Shown here: one piece after another, positions 49,282-57,457 of the stretch
How positions within the stretch are numbered: position 1 is the stretch's first letter
Layout of the letters: every line of letters begins with the position of its first letter
NCBI RefSeq assembly: GCF_001500045.1
Contig: NZ_LQIX01000056.1
Span: 123,608-187,607, forward strand
DNA from: Mycobacterium sp. GA-1199
Lineage (GTDB): Bacteria > Actinomycetota > Actinomycetes > Mycobacteriales > Mycobacteriaceae
Direction of reading: 5' to 3'
Length of the DNA: 64,000 nucleotides
The notes under the pieces: model-generated
Seen by the model: only the letters and a program-made list of their open reading frames with translations
Databases searched by the model: none
Told to the model about the DNA's origin: nothing
Translations under genes and position numbers: made by a program

Positions 49282-50847
49282 ATGTCTGACCTGCATGACC
49301 CGCGATTCCTCGACGAACGGCTCGCGCATTGGGCCGAAACCAAACCCGACGCCGAGGCGATGACCTTCCTCGACCGCACCTTGACGTGGTCGCAATGGAA
49401 CGACCGGGTCCGCCGCCTGGCGGGCGCGTTGCAGCAGCGCGGTATCGAACGCGGTGACGTGGTGGCCTTCCTCGACAAGAACCACCCGGCCTGCGTCGAA
49501 TTGACCATCGCGGCCGCGTCGTTGGGCGCGGCAACGGCGATCATCAACTTCCGGCTGGCCGCCGATGAGATCGACTACGTGCTCACCGACTCGGGAGCCA
49601 AGCTGTTGATCGTGGGCACGGAGTTGAAGCCGACGATCGACAAGATCCGCGACAAGCTCACCCACGTCGAACACCTCATCGAGGTGACGCCCGACGGCGG
49701 TGACGGTGACGAGTACGAGGCGCTGCTCACCGACGCGACGCCGGTCGGGCGCGCCGACGATGTTCAGCCCGACGACGTGGCGATCATCATGTACTCATCG
49801 GGCACGACGGGACGCCCGAAGGGTGTGCAGATCACCCAGGCAAACCTGATCGCGCACACCATCAACGCGCACAACGGGTGGGGCTTCGACGAGGGCGACA
49901 AGAGCATGGTGTCGATGCCGCTCTTCCACGTCGGCGGATCGTCCTACGTGCAGTTCAGCATTCACGACGGTGTGCCGACGGTGATGACGCGCGAGGTCGA
50001 CGGCGCCGCGCTGGCCGGCGCAATCCTCAACGGCGCCAACCGAACCTTCCTGGTGCCCGCGGTGCTGGCCAAGGTGCTGGAGTCCGGCGAGGACGCGGTC
50101 AAGTTGTTCGGGGCACTGAAGACGTACGTGTACGGCGCGTCGCCGATGCCGCTGCCGCTGCTGCGCGCGGCGTTGGAGGCTTGGCCGAACACCGATTTCA
50201 TCCAGGTGTACGGGCTGACCGAGGTCTGCGGGGTGATCAGCCAGCTGTTGCCCGACGACCACCGCTCGGGCACCGAGGAACGGCTGGTCAGCGCGGGACG
50301 AGTCATCCCCGGCGCCGAGGTCCGGGTGGTCGACCCGGACACGCTGAAGGACGTAGCGGCAGGTGAGCAGGGTGAATTGTGGTTCCGCACACCGCAACTG
50401 ATGAAGGGGTACCACAACAAACCCGAGGCGACGGCGGAGGCGATCACCGACGACGGCTGGTTCCGCACGGGAGACATCGGCCGCATCGACGATGACGGTT
50501 ACATCTTCGTCGAGGACCGCCTCAAGGACATGATCATCTCCGGCGGAGAGAACATCTACTCCATCGAGGTGGAACGCGTCATCGCCGAACACCCCGCCGT
50601 GACCGACGTCGCGGTGATCGGCGTGCCCGATGAGAAGTGGGGCGAAGTGGTCAAGGCCGTTGTGTCGGTCGAGGATTCGGTGGCACCCGAAGACCTCATC
50701 GCATGGTGCCGGGAACGTCTCGCGGCGTACAAGTGCCCCAAAACGGTCGACATCACCGATGAGCTGCCCCGCAATCCGACGGGCAAGATCCTGAAAAAGG
50801 AGCTGCGTAAGCCCTACTGGGAGGGCCGCGACCGCGCGACGGTCTAG
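49282..50847 (+). CDS. Acyl-CoA synthetase (FadD-type)
   Basis: A 521-residue adenylate-forming enzyme. Motifs are IIMYSSGTTGRPKGVQITQA, FIQVYGLTEVCGVISQL, WFRTGDIGRIDDDGYIFVED then RLKDMIISGGENIYSIEVER, and NPTGKILKKELRKPYW with catalytic Lys. TAGGCT at 49270-49275 is six bases before the ATG, suggesting leaderless transcription. It is the third FadD-type enzyme in the window and is not one of the menaquinone set. It overlaps the convergent SOUL gene by 4 bases. Fatty or aromatic acid substrate not determined. Confidence 0.9.
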   Translation: MSDLHDPRFLDERLAHWAETKPDAEAMTFLDRTLTWSQWNDRVRRLAGALQQRGIERGDVVAFLDKNHPACVELTIAAASLGAATAIINFRLAADEIDYVLTDSGAKLLIVGTELKPTIDKIRDKLTHVEHLIEVTPDGGDGDEYEALLTDATPVGRADDVQPDDVAIIMYSSGTTGRPKGVQITQANLIAHTINAHNGWGFDEGDKSMVSMPLFHVGGSSYVQFSIHDGVPTVMTREVDGAALAGAILNGANRTFLVPAVLAKVLESGEDAVKLFGALKTYVYGASPMPLPLLRAALEAWPNTDFIQVYGLTEVCGVISQLLPDDHRSGTEERLVSAGRVIPGAEVRVVDPDTLKDVAAGEQGELWFRTPQLMKGYHNKPEATAEAITDDGWFRTGDIGRIDDDGYIFVEDRLKDMIISGGENIYSIEVERVIAEHPAVTDVAVIGVPDEKWGEVVKAVVSVEDSVAPEDLIAWCRERLAAYKCPKTVDITDELPRNPTGKILKKELRKPYWEGRDRATV

Positions 50848-51470
50848 TCGGTGGGCCGCACCGGGATCGCGATCTCGTTGCGGCGGCGGAACGGCAGCGT
50901 CCACGGCGGGTCGTAAAACCAGGACTGCGGCGGCCCGACGGCCTCGATCCCGTTGGCGCGCAGCGTTGCCGAGAGCTCACGCGTGCGTTCGGCGACGGCT
51001 TGCGGACTGCGATCGCCGGTGAACCGCAGCACCGCGACCGTTTCACCCGGCACCTGGACCAACCGCACGTTCTCGTCGTCCGGAGTGGGCAATGTGTCCA
51101 TCGTCCACTTCGACGGCATGTAGAAGCGGATCGTCGAGTTCTCGCCGTCGCGGGCTTGCGCGACCGGCGCCGTCATCGCGATCTTTTCGCGCGACTGCTG
51201 GCTGACCGGTGCGGTCATCGCGATCGTCTCGTCGCGGTGGTTGCCGCCGAAGATGTAGCCGGCAAGGCGCCGGAACCCGATGTTTCTGGCGCGGTCCTCG
51301 TCGGCGCTCACGGTGGTCTCGGCGGCGATCCTGGGACCGTACCGGCGAATCTCCACCTGTCCGGACAGCTTCGTGGCCAGGTAGTGCGGCTCTTCGGTGC
51401 CCACCCGGATCCCGACGATCGAGAACACCGACTCCGCGACCTGGCGCGGAATCTCCAATAGCCGCATCAT
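50844..51470 (-). CDS. SOUL-family heme-binding protein
   Basis: A 208-residue protein from ATG 51470, coupled to tspO by ATGA. The SOUL/HBP fold signatures are YLATKLSGQVEIRRYGPRIA, GFRRLAGYIFGGNHRDETIA, and the paired IAMTAPV strings in residues about 86-104. The later VLRFTGDRSPQAVAERTREL and WFYDPPWTLPFRRRNEIAIP complete the barrel. Family members bind heme or other tetrapyrroles. An N-terminal helix (MRLLEIPRQVAESVFSIVGI) may touch the membrane. Pairing with TspO suggests a tetrapyrrole role. Confidence 0.87.
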   Translation of the reverse strand: MMRLLEIPRQVAESVFSIVGIRVGTEEPHYLATKLSGQVEIRRYGPRIAAETTVSADEDRARNIGFRRLAGYIFGGNHRDETIAMTAPVSQQSREKIAMTAPVAQARDGENSTIRFYMPSKWTMDTLPTPDDENVRLVQVPGETVAVLRFTGDRSPQAVAERTRELSATLRANGIEAVGPPQSWFYDPPWTLPFRRRNEIAIPVRPTD

Positions 51471-51952
51471 CGTCGGTTCAGGAACCAGATGTGCGTCGAC
51501 AGCGCGGTCGCGAACGCACACCACAGCGGATACAACGCCAGCGGCGCCGCCTGGGCGCCGCGCACCTGCACGGCACGGCGGGTGAGGTCGGCGCTGCTGA
51601 GCGTCAGCGCCCCCGCCGCCACCGCCGAGGTGCCGAGCTTGCCCTGGTTGAAGAACAGCCACGACCAGCTGCCGTTGAGCACCAGGTTGACCGCGAGAGC
51701 GCCGAGGTAGCGCCGACGTTCCTCGGTCCGACCCCGGCGCTCGAGTTCGTCGAGCGTCGCCGACGAGGTCACGGCGATGTCCGCGTACAGGATGGGCCAT
51801 ACGATCGGAAACGCTTGCGGGGGAGGCTGATACGGCGGCTTGCGCAGCTTCGCGTACCACAGGGACTGCGAGTCCTTGCTGGCCAGGCCGCCCGCAACCG
51901 CGGTCACCGTCACCGCCAGCGCCGTGGGTACCAGAGTCTTCAGTTGCACCAT
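51467..51952 (-). CDS. TspO/MBR-family tryptophan-rich sensory protein
   Basis: A 161-residue membrane protein with five helices. The diagnostic motif is LWYAKLRKPPYQPPPQAFPI (about 31-50), and later LVLNGSWSWLFFNQGKLGTS and LALYPLWCAFATALSTHIWF. TspO binds porphyrins and cholesterol in other organisms and is linked to stress and tetrapyrrole handling. Its stop overlaps the ATG of the SOUL gene. The upstream 88-base gap contains an AT-rich dyad AGTTAAGCAACT that may be a regulatory site. Confidence 0.87.
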   Translation of the reverse strand: MVQLKTLVPTALAVTVTAVAGGLASKDSQSLWYAKLRKPPYQPPPQAFPIVWPILYADIAVTSSATLDELERRGRTEERRRYLGALAVNLVLNGSWSWLFFNQGKLGTSAVAAGALTLSSADLTRRAVQVRGAQAAPLALYPLWCAFATALSTHIWFLNRR

Positions 51953-52040
51953 GTGCTCCTACTACGAATCACAATTAGTTAAGCAACTGAAAGGTAGCCG
52001 CATTCGCGATCATTAAACCTCCCGGACCCGAACCGGCAGG

Positions 52041-53006
52041 ATGGTGCGCATGCCGCAGCTCGACGACGTCCTCGACCGCATGCACGTCGTCGCGCTCCCG
52101 ATGCGGGTGCGCTTTCGCGGCATCACGGTCCGCGAAGTCGCGCTGATCGAGGGCCCGGCCGGGTGGGGCGAGTTCGGCGCGTTCCTCGAATACGAGCCGC
52201 CGGAGGCGGCGCATTGGCTGGCGTCCGCGCTGGAAGCGGCCTATGAACCACCGCCGCAGGTGCGTCGCGACAAGATTCCGATCAACGCCACCGTGCCCGC
52301 CGTCGACGCCGCCCGGGTGCCGGAGGTGCTGGCACGCTTCCCCGGAGCGCTGGCTGCGAAGGTCAAGGTCGCCGAGCCGGGGCAGACCTTGGCCGATGAC
52401 ATGGCGCGCGTGAACGCGGTGCGGGCCGTAGTGCCGACGGTGCGGGTCGATGCCAACGGTGGCTGGAGCGTCGACGAAGCGGTCACGGCGGCGACGGCGC
52501 TGACCGCCGACGGGCCGCTGGAATACCTGGAACAACCGTGCGCCACGGTGGCGGAACTGGCCGAGTTGCGCCGCCGCGTCGACGTTCCGATCGCCGCCGA
52601 CGAGAGCATCCGCAAGGCCACCGACCCTCTGCGGGTGGTGCGCGAGAAGGCCGCGGACGTCGCGGTCCTCAAGGTCGCACCGTTGGGCGGAGTGCGCGCG
52701 CTGCTCGCGATCGCCGCGCAGATCGACATCCCCGTCGTCGTCTCCAGTGCGCTGGACTCCGCGGTCGGCATCGGCCGCGGCCTACTCGCCGCCGCGGCGC
52801 TGCCAGACCTGCGTCACGCGTGCGGGCTGGGCACCGGCGAGTTGTTCGTGGATGACGTTGCCGAACCTCGGCGTGCCCGGGACGGGTACTTGCCGGCGTT
52901 TCCCGCCGAACCTGATCCGGCGCGCCTATCGGCGCTGGCCGCACCTCCCGAACGCCGCCGGTGGTGGATCGAGAGGGTGCGCGCCTGTCACCCGTTGACA
53001 CATTGA
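52041..53006 (+). CDS. menC: o-Succinylbenzoate synthase MenC
   Basis: A 321-residue enolase-superfamily enzyme that dehydrates SHCHC to o-succinylbenzoate. The start is ATG 52041 (ATG 52050 is possible). The N-terminus with VVALPMRVRFRGITVREVAL and GPAGWGEFGAF, catalytic lysines in AAKVKVAEPGQ, metal ligands in VRVDANGGWSV, LEYLEQPCATV and PIAADESIRKATD, and the opposite Lys in AVLKVAPLGGVRALL are all present. It closely matches M. tuberculosis MenC. A promoter for the next gene overlaps its last codons. The region that follows to menD is interrupted by seven unrelated genes. Confidence 0.94.
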   Translation: MVRMPQLDDVLDRMHVVALPMRVRFRGITVREVALIEGPAGWGEFGAFLEYEPPEAAHWLASALEAAYEPPPQVRRDKIPINATVPAVDAARVPEVLARFPGALAAKVKVAEPGQTLADDMARVNAVRAVVPTVRVDANGGWSVDEAVTAATALTADGPLEYLEQPCATVAELAELRRRVDVPIAADESIRKATDPLRVVREKAADVAVLKVAPLGGVRALLAIAAQIDIPVVVSSALDSAVGIGRGLLAAAALPDLRHACGLGTGELFVDDVAEPRRARDGYLPAFPAEPDPARLSALAAPPERRRWWIERVRACHPLTH

Positions 53007-53022
53007 CACAAATCACTAGTCT
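52995..53022 (+). promoter_or_regulatory. Sigma-A-like promoter for MpaB copy 2
   Basis: TTGACA (52995-53000) and TAGTCT (53017-53022) are separated by 16 bases, a near-consensus -35/-10 pair. It overlaps the 3' end of menC. A tandem TTGACACA repeat and a TGTCA/TGACA dyad nearby could serve the TetR encoded downstream. Confidence 0.5.
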
Positions 53023-53047
53023 CTGTTCCAGAAGCTACGGAGGCGAC

Positions 53048-54013
53048 ATGACCGAAACGGCCGAAGCTCCACCCGTCCGAATTGCCGGCGATGTTCGTCC
53101 AAAGGTCATGCGCGAGTTCCGAAAACACAGCGGCAGCGCGCTGGGTGGCTTCTTCGGCGCGGCGGCCTTCGACGAGGTCGCGTTGGTGCCGGTGGCCGCG
53201 GCCGTCGACAAAACCGGCCGTTTCGAGGCCAACTTCGCCGATCGAGGGGTGCGAAGTGGGCTCTCGGCGTTCCTCGCGATCTGGGGCGATCCGCACGACC
53301 GAGCCGCCGAGGGGGAGCGGCTCAAGCGGATGCATCGCGAGGTGCGCGGCCGCGGTGACGGCACGTTCACCGACGTGCGCTACAGCGCGCTCGATCCGAA
53401 GCTGTGGAACTGGATTGCGGTCAGCGGGATGTTCCTCGTGTTGAACTCGTTCACCCCCTGTACAGCGATCACCATGACCGAAGCCGAGAAGGAGGCGGCT
53501 TATCAGCAGTTGCTCGAGGCCTTCCGGTCATTGGAACTGCCCGGAAACCACGCCAAGCTGCCGGCGAGCTACGACGAGGCCGTGCGGTACTACGACTCGA
53601 TGGTCGACAACGAGTTGGCCGACAACGCGTTTCTGCGCCGCGTCACCGATCAGCTGACGCGACTGCCGTTGCCCACGTTGATGATTCCACCCGCGGTGCG
53701 CGTCGCGTTGACTCCGCCGTGGCTGCTGCTACGACCTGTCGCCGGACGCGTCGTCAAAATCTGCTCCTTCGGCATCCTGCATCCCGGGATCCGCGAGATG
53801 ACGGGCTTTCGATGGGAGGACCGCCATCAGCGGGAGTTCGAGGTGTACACCCGCGTGCTGCAACTGGCGTGGCGGGTACTCCCCGACAAGGTTAGGCTGA
53901 TCCCGTTGGCGCGCAACCGGTTGGAGTACGAGAAGCTCGTGCGGTTCCACCGCTCGGTCACGCTCGACTCGTTCGCGCCGCCTGCGGCGTGCCCGGCCGG
54001 TCGGCGCGCATAG
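53048..54013 (+). CDS. Oxygenase MpaB family protein (DUF2236), copy 2
   Basis: A 321-residue protein with strong CGGAGG ribosome site before ATG 53048. Family core: VMREFRKHSGSALGGFFGAA, GLSAFLAIWGDPHDRAAEGE, RLKRMHREVRGRGDG, and LWNWIAVSGMFLVLNSFTPC, then ILHPGIREMTGFRWEDRHQR. It resembles the copy at 27421 in architecture but with clear divergence. The conserved His residues are heme-ligand candidates. It is followed 9 bases later by a TetR gene, a frequent partner. Role unknown; related latex-clearing enzymes are heme-dependent oxygenases. Confidence 0.8.
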   Translation: MTETAEAPPVRIAGDVRPKVMREFRKHSGSALGGFFGAAAFDEVALVPVAAAVDKTGRFEANFADRGVRSGLSAFLAIWGDPHDRAAEGERLKRMHREVRGRGDGTFTDVRYSALDPKLWNWIAVSGMFLVLNSFTPCTAITMTEAEKEAAYQQLLEAFRSLELPGNHAKLPASYDEAVRYYDSMVDNELADNAFLRRVTDQLTRLPLPTLMIPPAVRVALTPPWLLLRPVAGRVVKICSFGILHPGIREMTGFRWEDRHQREFEVYTRVLQLAWRVLPDKVRLIPLARNRLEYEKLVRFHRSVTLDSFAPPAACPAGRRA

Positions 54014-54022
54014 CTCAGACCG

Positions 54023-54604
54023 ATGCGCCGCAACACCGACAGCCGCACCGAACAGGAGGCCGCGATCCTCAAAGCGGCCGCCGAGGAGGTCGCGCTCGTC
54101 GGCGTCGGTAGGGCCAGCATGGACGTCATCGCGCGCCAAGCAGGCGTCAGCCGCAGCACGTTGTATCGCCGCTTTCCCAGCCGCGACGTGTTGATCACCG
54201 AGCTCGGAAGGCAGACATTCGATTTCGCGATGGCACGCCTGCAGACCGTCGGCATCGACTCCGGCGCCAAGGAGGCCGCCGTCGCGGCGTTCTGCGAGGG
54301 CCTGCGGCTCCTGACCGCCGAACCCGTCATGCGCCGGTTCCTGCGGCTCGACGGCGACCTGTCGGCGATGTCGGGCATGTACGACGAGGCCCAGGAGTTC
54401 CTCGCGAGCGCGTCCGCAGCCATGGCCAGGGCGCTGAGGGCCGCCGGCGCGACCATGCCCGACGACGACCTGCTCGCGGTCAGCGAATTGCACATCCGGC
54501 TGGCCGCATCGCTGGCTCAGGTACGCACACCGGCGCTCGACGTCAACGACGGCGACGCGGTGCGCGGCTATGCGCTCAAACACCTCGCCCCCCTGGTGTG
54601 GTGA
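54023..54604 (+). CDS. TetR-family transcriptional regulator
   Basis: A 193-residue regulator. The helix-turn-helix is GRASMDVIARQAGVSRSTLY then RRFPSRDVLI. The C-terminal domain is helical, with VMRRFLRLDGDLSAMSGMYD. It follows the MpaB gene closely in the same direction, so both are likely autoregulated from the promoter at 52995. The ligand is unknown. Confidence 0.87.
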   Translation: MRRNTDSRTEQEAAILKAAAEEVALVGVGRASMDVIARQAGVSRSTLYRRFPSRDVLITELGRQTFDFAMARLQTVGIDSGAKEAAVAAFCEGLRLLTAEPVMRRFLRLDGDLSAMSGMYDEAQEFLASASAAMARALRAAGATMPDDDLLAVSELHIRLAASLAQVRTPALDVNDGDAVRGYALKHLAPLVW

Positions 54605-54689
54605 GCCTCCGACACTCGTCGCCGGCGGTGTCCTGATCTGTGGGCTGCATGGCCTAGACGCCATCCACCTGGTGGCCAACACTGGGTTC

Positions 54690-55649
54690 ATGCGATCGGT
54701 GGTGATTCTCGGCTTTACCGGCGTGCAGGCCCTGGACCTGGTCGGTCCATTCGAGGTGTTCACGGGAGCGTCCCGGTATCTGCAGGGCATGGGCCGCGAG
54801 GGCTACGGCGCCAAAGTGGTGACACTCGGCGGCGAACCCGCAACCACCGGCACAGGTCTGGCGCTTGTCGCCGAACCGCTGCCGGACCCGCGCGCACCGA
54901 TCGACACCCTGGTCCTTCCCGGCGGTGCCGGAGTTCAAGACGCCCGGAACAACCTCGACCTGATCAACTGGATCCAGACCGTCGCCCGGAACTCGCGCCG
55001 GGTCGTCAGCGTGTGCACCGGCGCGTTCCTCGCCGCCGAGGCCGGCCTGCTCGACGGCTGCACCGCCACCACACACTGGGCCTACACCGACCAGCTCTCG
55101 AGTGAATTCCCGGCGGTGACAGTCGATCCCGAGCCGATCTTCGTGCGCAGCAACGATCGGACATGGACCGCCGCCGGTGTCACCGCAGGCATCGACCTCG
55201 CGCTGTCACTCGTCGAGGACGACCACGGCACCGATGTCGCGCAGACGGTCGCGCGCTGGCTTGTCATGTACCTACGCAGGCCGGGCGGCCAGACGCAGTT
55301 CGCCGCACCGGTGTGGATGCCCCGCGCCAAGAGGGCGCCCATCCGCGAGGTGCAGGAAGCCATCGAGACCGAACCCGGTGGCGCGCACAGCATCACGGAG
55401 CTGGCTCGCCGAGCCGCAATGAGCCCGCGCCACTTCACCCGGTTGTTCACCGAGGAGGTGGGGGAGGCGCCCGGCGCCTACGTCGAGCGGATCCGCACCG
55501 AAGCCGCGCGCCGCCAGCTCGAGGAGACCGACGACACCGTCACCGTCATCGCCGCGCGATGCGGATTCGGCAGCGCCGAGTCGCTTCGACGCAACTTCGT
55601 TCGCCGCCTTGGTATTTCACCCGACCAGTATCGCAAGACCTTCGCCTGA
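54690..55649 (+). CDS. GlxA-family regulator: DJ-1/PfpI domain plus AraC helix-turn-helix
   Basis: A 319-residue two-domain regulator. Residues about 1-180 form a class I glutamine amidotransferase/DJ-1 domain: SVVILGFTGVQALDLVGPFE, LVLPGGAGVQDARNN, and the elbow VVSVCTGAFLAAEAGLLDGC with its cysteine, then ATTHWAY. The C-terminal third is an AraC DNA-binding domain: ITELARRAAMSPRHFTRLFT and VTVIAARCGFGSAESLRRNF. It lies 15 bases before a stand-alone DJ-1 gene, its probable target. It may sense a small electrophile or nitrogen compound. Confidence 0.87.
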   Translation: MRSVVILGFTGVQALDLVGPFEVFTGASRYLQGMGREGYGAKVVTLGGEPATTGTGLALVAEPLPDPRAPIDTLVLPGGAGVQDARNNLDLINWIQTVARNSRRVVSVCTGAFLAAEAGLLDGCTATTHWAYTDQLSSEFPAVTVDPEPIFVRSNDRTWTAAGVTAGIDLALSLVEDDHGTDVAQTVARWLVMYLRRPGGQTQFAAPVWMPRAKRAPIREVQEAIETEPGGAHSITELARRAAMSPRHFTRLFTEEVGEAPGAYVERIRTEAARRQLEETDDTVTVIAARCGFGSAESLRRNFVRRLGISPDQYRKTFA

Positions 55650-55664
55650 GACAGGAGACTGCCC

Positions 55665-56390
55665 ATGACCCAGATCGCCATCATGGTGTACCCCGGCTAC
55701 ACCGCGCTCGACTTCATCGGACCCTACGAGGTGCTGCGCAACCTGCCCGGCGCCGAGGTGCGGTTCGTCTGGCATGAACCGGGGCCGATCGAGGCCGACT
55801 CCGGCGTGCTGCTCGTCGGCGCCACCCATTCGTTCGACGAGACCCCCTCGCCCGACATCGTTTTGGTCCCCGGCGGACTGTCGAGCTTCCAACACGCCCG
55901 CGACGAGAAGGTGCTCGACTGGGTGCGCACGGCCCACGAGACATCGACCTGGACGACGTCGGTGTGCTCGGGTTCGGTCATCCTCGCCGCCGCGGGCCTG
56001 CTCGACGGCCGACGCGCGACGTCGCACTGGATGGCGTTGCCGATGCTCAAACCGTTCGGCGTCGACACCGTCTCCGACCATCGCGTGGTGCACGACGGCA
56101 AGATCGTCACCGCCGCGGGGGTGTCGGCCGGAATCGACCTCGGCCTGTGGCTCTACGGGCAGATCGCCGGTGACGCGAAGGCCAAGGCGGTGCAGCTCGT
56201 CATCGAATACGACCCGCAGCCGCCCTACGACTCGGGGCACCTGTCGAAGGCGTCGGCCGCCACCAAGGCGACCGCATCGACCCTGCTGAGCCGCGACACC
56301 GTCAAACAGCGACAGCTCGCCCCGACGATGGCGCTGCTGTGGACCGCCGCGGTGCAACGGGTCCGCAGGAAGGCGGTCTCGGCGCGCTGA
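55665..56390 (+). CDS. DJ-1/PfpI-family protein, isonitrile hydratase-like
   Basis: A 241-residue protein. N-terminus QIAIMVYPGYTALDFIGPYE, acidic LVPGGLSSFQHARDEKVLDW, and the nucleophile elbow TSVCSGSVILAAAGLLDGRR with conserved Cys, followed by ATSHWMA. The elbow and following ATSHW resemble isocyanide hydratase. A C-terminal helical extension (about 190-241) is unusual. It is preceded by AGGAGAC as ribosome site. It may be controlled by the GlxA protein next door, to which its domain is distantly related. Confidence 0.83.
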   Translation: MTQIAIMVYPGYTALDFIGPYEVLRNLPGAEVRFVWHEPGPIEADSGVLLVGATHSFDETPSPDIVLVPGGLSSFQHARDEKVLDWVRTAHETSTWTTSVCSGSVILAAAGLLDGRRATSHWMALPMLKPFGVDTVSDHRVVHDGKIVTAAGVSAGIDLGLWLYGQIAGDAKAKAVQLVIEYDPQPPYDSGHLSKASAATKATASTLLSRDTVKQRQLAPTMALLWTAAVQRVRRKAVSAR

Positions 56391-56413
56391 CGGTCGGCGA
56401 TACCCTCGCAGCT

Positions 56414-56923
56414 GTGGGGATTCCTGAAGTGCGACCCGATCCGCCGACGCCGTTCGTGCGTGCGGGCGCCCGTTTGATGGGGTTGGGGCCGTCGCGGTGG
56501 TTTCTGCGCCGCATCGGATGGCGGCTGGATCGCGCGGTGATCAACCTGACCAACGGCCGGGTCTCGATGTCACTGGTGATGCCGGAGGTGCTGCTGACGC
56601 ACACGGGCGCCAAGACCGGCCGGCAGCGCAGCACGCCGCTGACCTACTTCACCGATGCCGGCCGGGTGATCGTCATCGCCTCCAACTACGGCGGTGACCG
56701 GCATCCCGCGTGGTTTCACAACGTGAAAGCCAATCCGCGCGTCACGCTGTCCGCACGCGGCTACCGGGGCACCTTCATCGGCGAGGAGGTCACCGGGGCC
56801 GAGCGGGACCGCCTGTTCGAGCTGGCCAAACAGTTCGTACCGAACTATGCCGACTACGAGGCGCGCGCCGCCGGCCGGCGCATCCCGGTCATCGCGTTCA
56901 CCGAAGTGGCGGATTCGGTGTAG
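56414..56923 (+). CDS. Ddn-like F420-dependent nitroreductase family protein
   Basis: A 169-residue protein starting at GTG 56414. TACCCT lies 7 bases upstream, suggesting a leaderless mRNA. The core is EVLLTHTGAKTGRQRSTPLT, VIVIASNYGGDRHPAWFHNV and NPRVTLSARGYRGTFIGEEV, the classic Ddn/F420 split-barrel pattern with an N-terminal helical extension PFVRAGARLMGLGPSRWFLR. It is the fourth family member in this window, more distant from the menB-linked pair. The substrate may be a quinone or an environmental nitro compound. Confidence 0.82.
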   Translation: MGIPEVRPDPPTPFVRAGARLMGLGPSRWFLRRIGWRLDRAVINLTNGRVSMSLVMPEVLLTHTGAKTGRQRSTPLTYFTDAGRVIVIASNYGGDRHPAWFHNVKANPRVTLSARGYRGTFIGEEVTGAERDRLFELAKQFVPNYADYEARAAGRRIPVIAFTEVADSV

Positions 56924-56935
56924 TTCGTCGCTTCC

Positions 56936-57457
56936 TCATGTGCCATCGGCCTGTGAGCGCTCGGTCAGTTCCCGGTAGGCGGCGGTGAAGGCGCGTGCAC
57001 CTTGCATCAGCGCCGCGACGTCGCGCTCGGTCATCTGCCGGGTAACCGCGCCGAACGCCTCGAGGCGCAGCTTGATCAGCTCGTCGAGCACCGCGAGTCC
57101 CGCGTCGGTCAACTCGAGCAGCGTGGCGCGGCGGTTGGTGGGAGCGACCCGGCGGGTGATGTAACCGGCGTCGGCGAGGCGGTCGCTGAGCCTGCTCGCG
57201 GTGGACGGCAAGAGTCCCAGCTCGTCGCCCAGCTCGGTGACCAGGCTCGGCCCCAGCCGATCCAGGGCCTGCAGCGCACGCAGCGGCGCCAGGCCGATCC
57301 GCTGCTCCATCTGCTCGAGCGCGGACACGTTCAGCGCGAGCAGCCCGCGGGTGGCGCGCTCGAGCTCCGGCAAGCTGTCCCCGGCGGGCACGTTGATAGA
57401 TGGCATCGCTTCCTTCTGCCCCGCAACGGTATTCGACGTCACGGTATCGTGTGTCAT
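56936..57457 (-). CDS. MarR-family transcriptional regulator
   Basis: A 173-residue regulator. Winged helix: RIGLAPLRALQALDRLGPSL, VTELGDELGLLPSTASRLSD and RLADAGYITRRVAPTNRRAT, where the wing is AGYITRRVAPTNRRATLLEL. Flanking helices form the dimer. Its start overlaps the stop of the FAD monooxygenase gene by 4 bases (both minus strand), so one promoter upstream of the monooxygenase serves both. A 19-bp dyad lies there. Confidence 0.87.
   Translation of the reverse strand: MTHDTVTSNTVAGQKEAMPSINVPAGDSLPELERATRGLLALNVSALEQMEQRIGLAPLRALQALDRLGPSLVTELGDELGLLPSTASRLSDRLADAGYITRRVAPTNRRATLLELTDAGLAVLDELIKLRLEAFGAVTRQMTERDVAALMQGARAFTAAYRELTERSQADGT

Noticed and set aside
48010..49674. A 554-codon minus-strand frame across the amidohydrolase and FadD
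   Set aside because: Antisense to two recognised genes, with biased composition and no motif.
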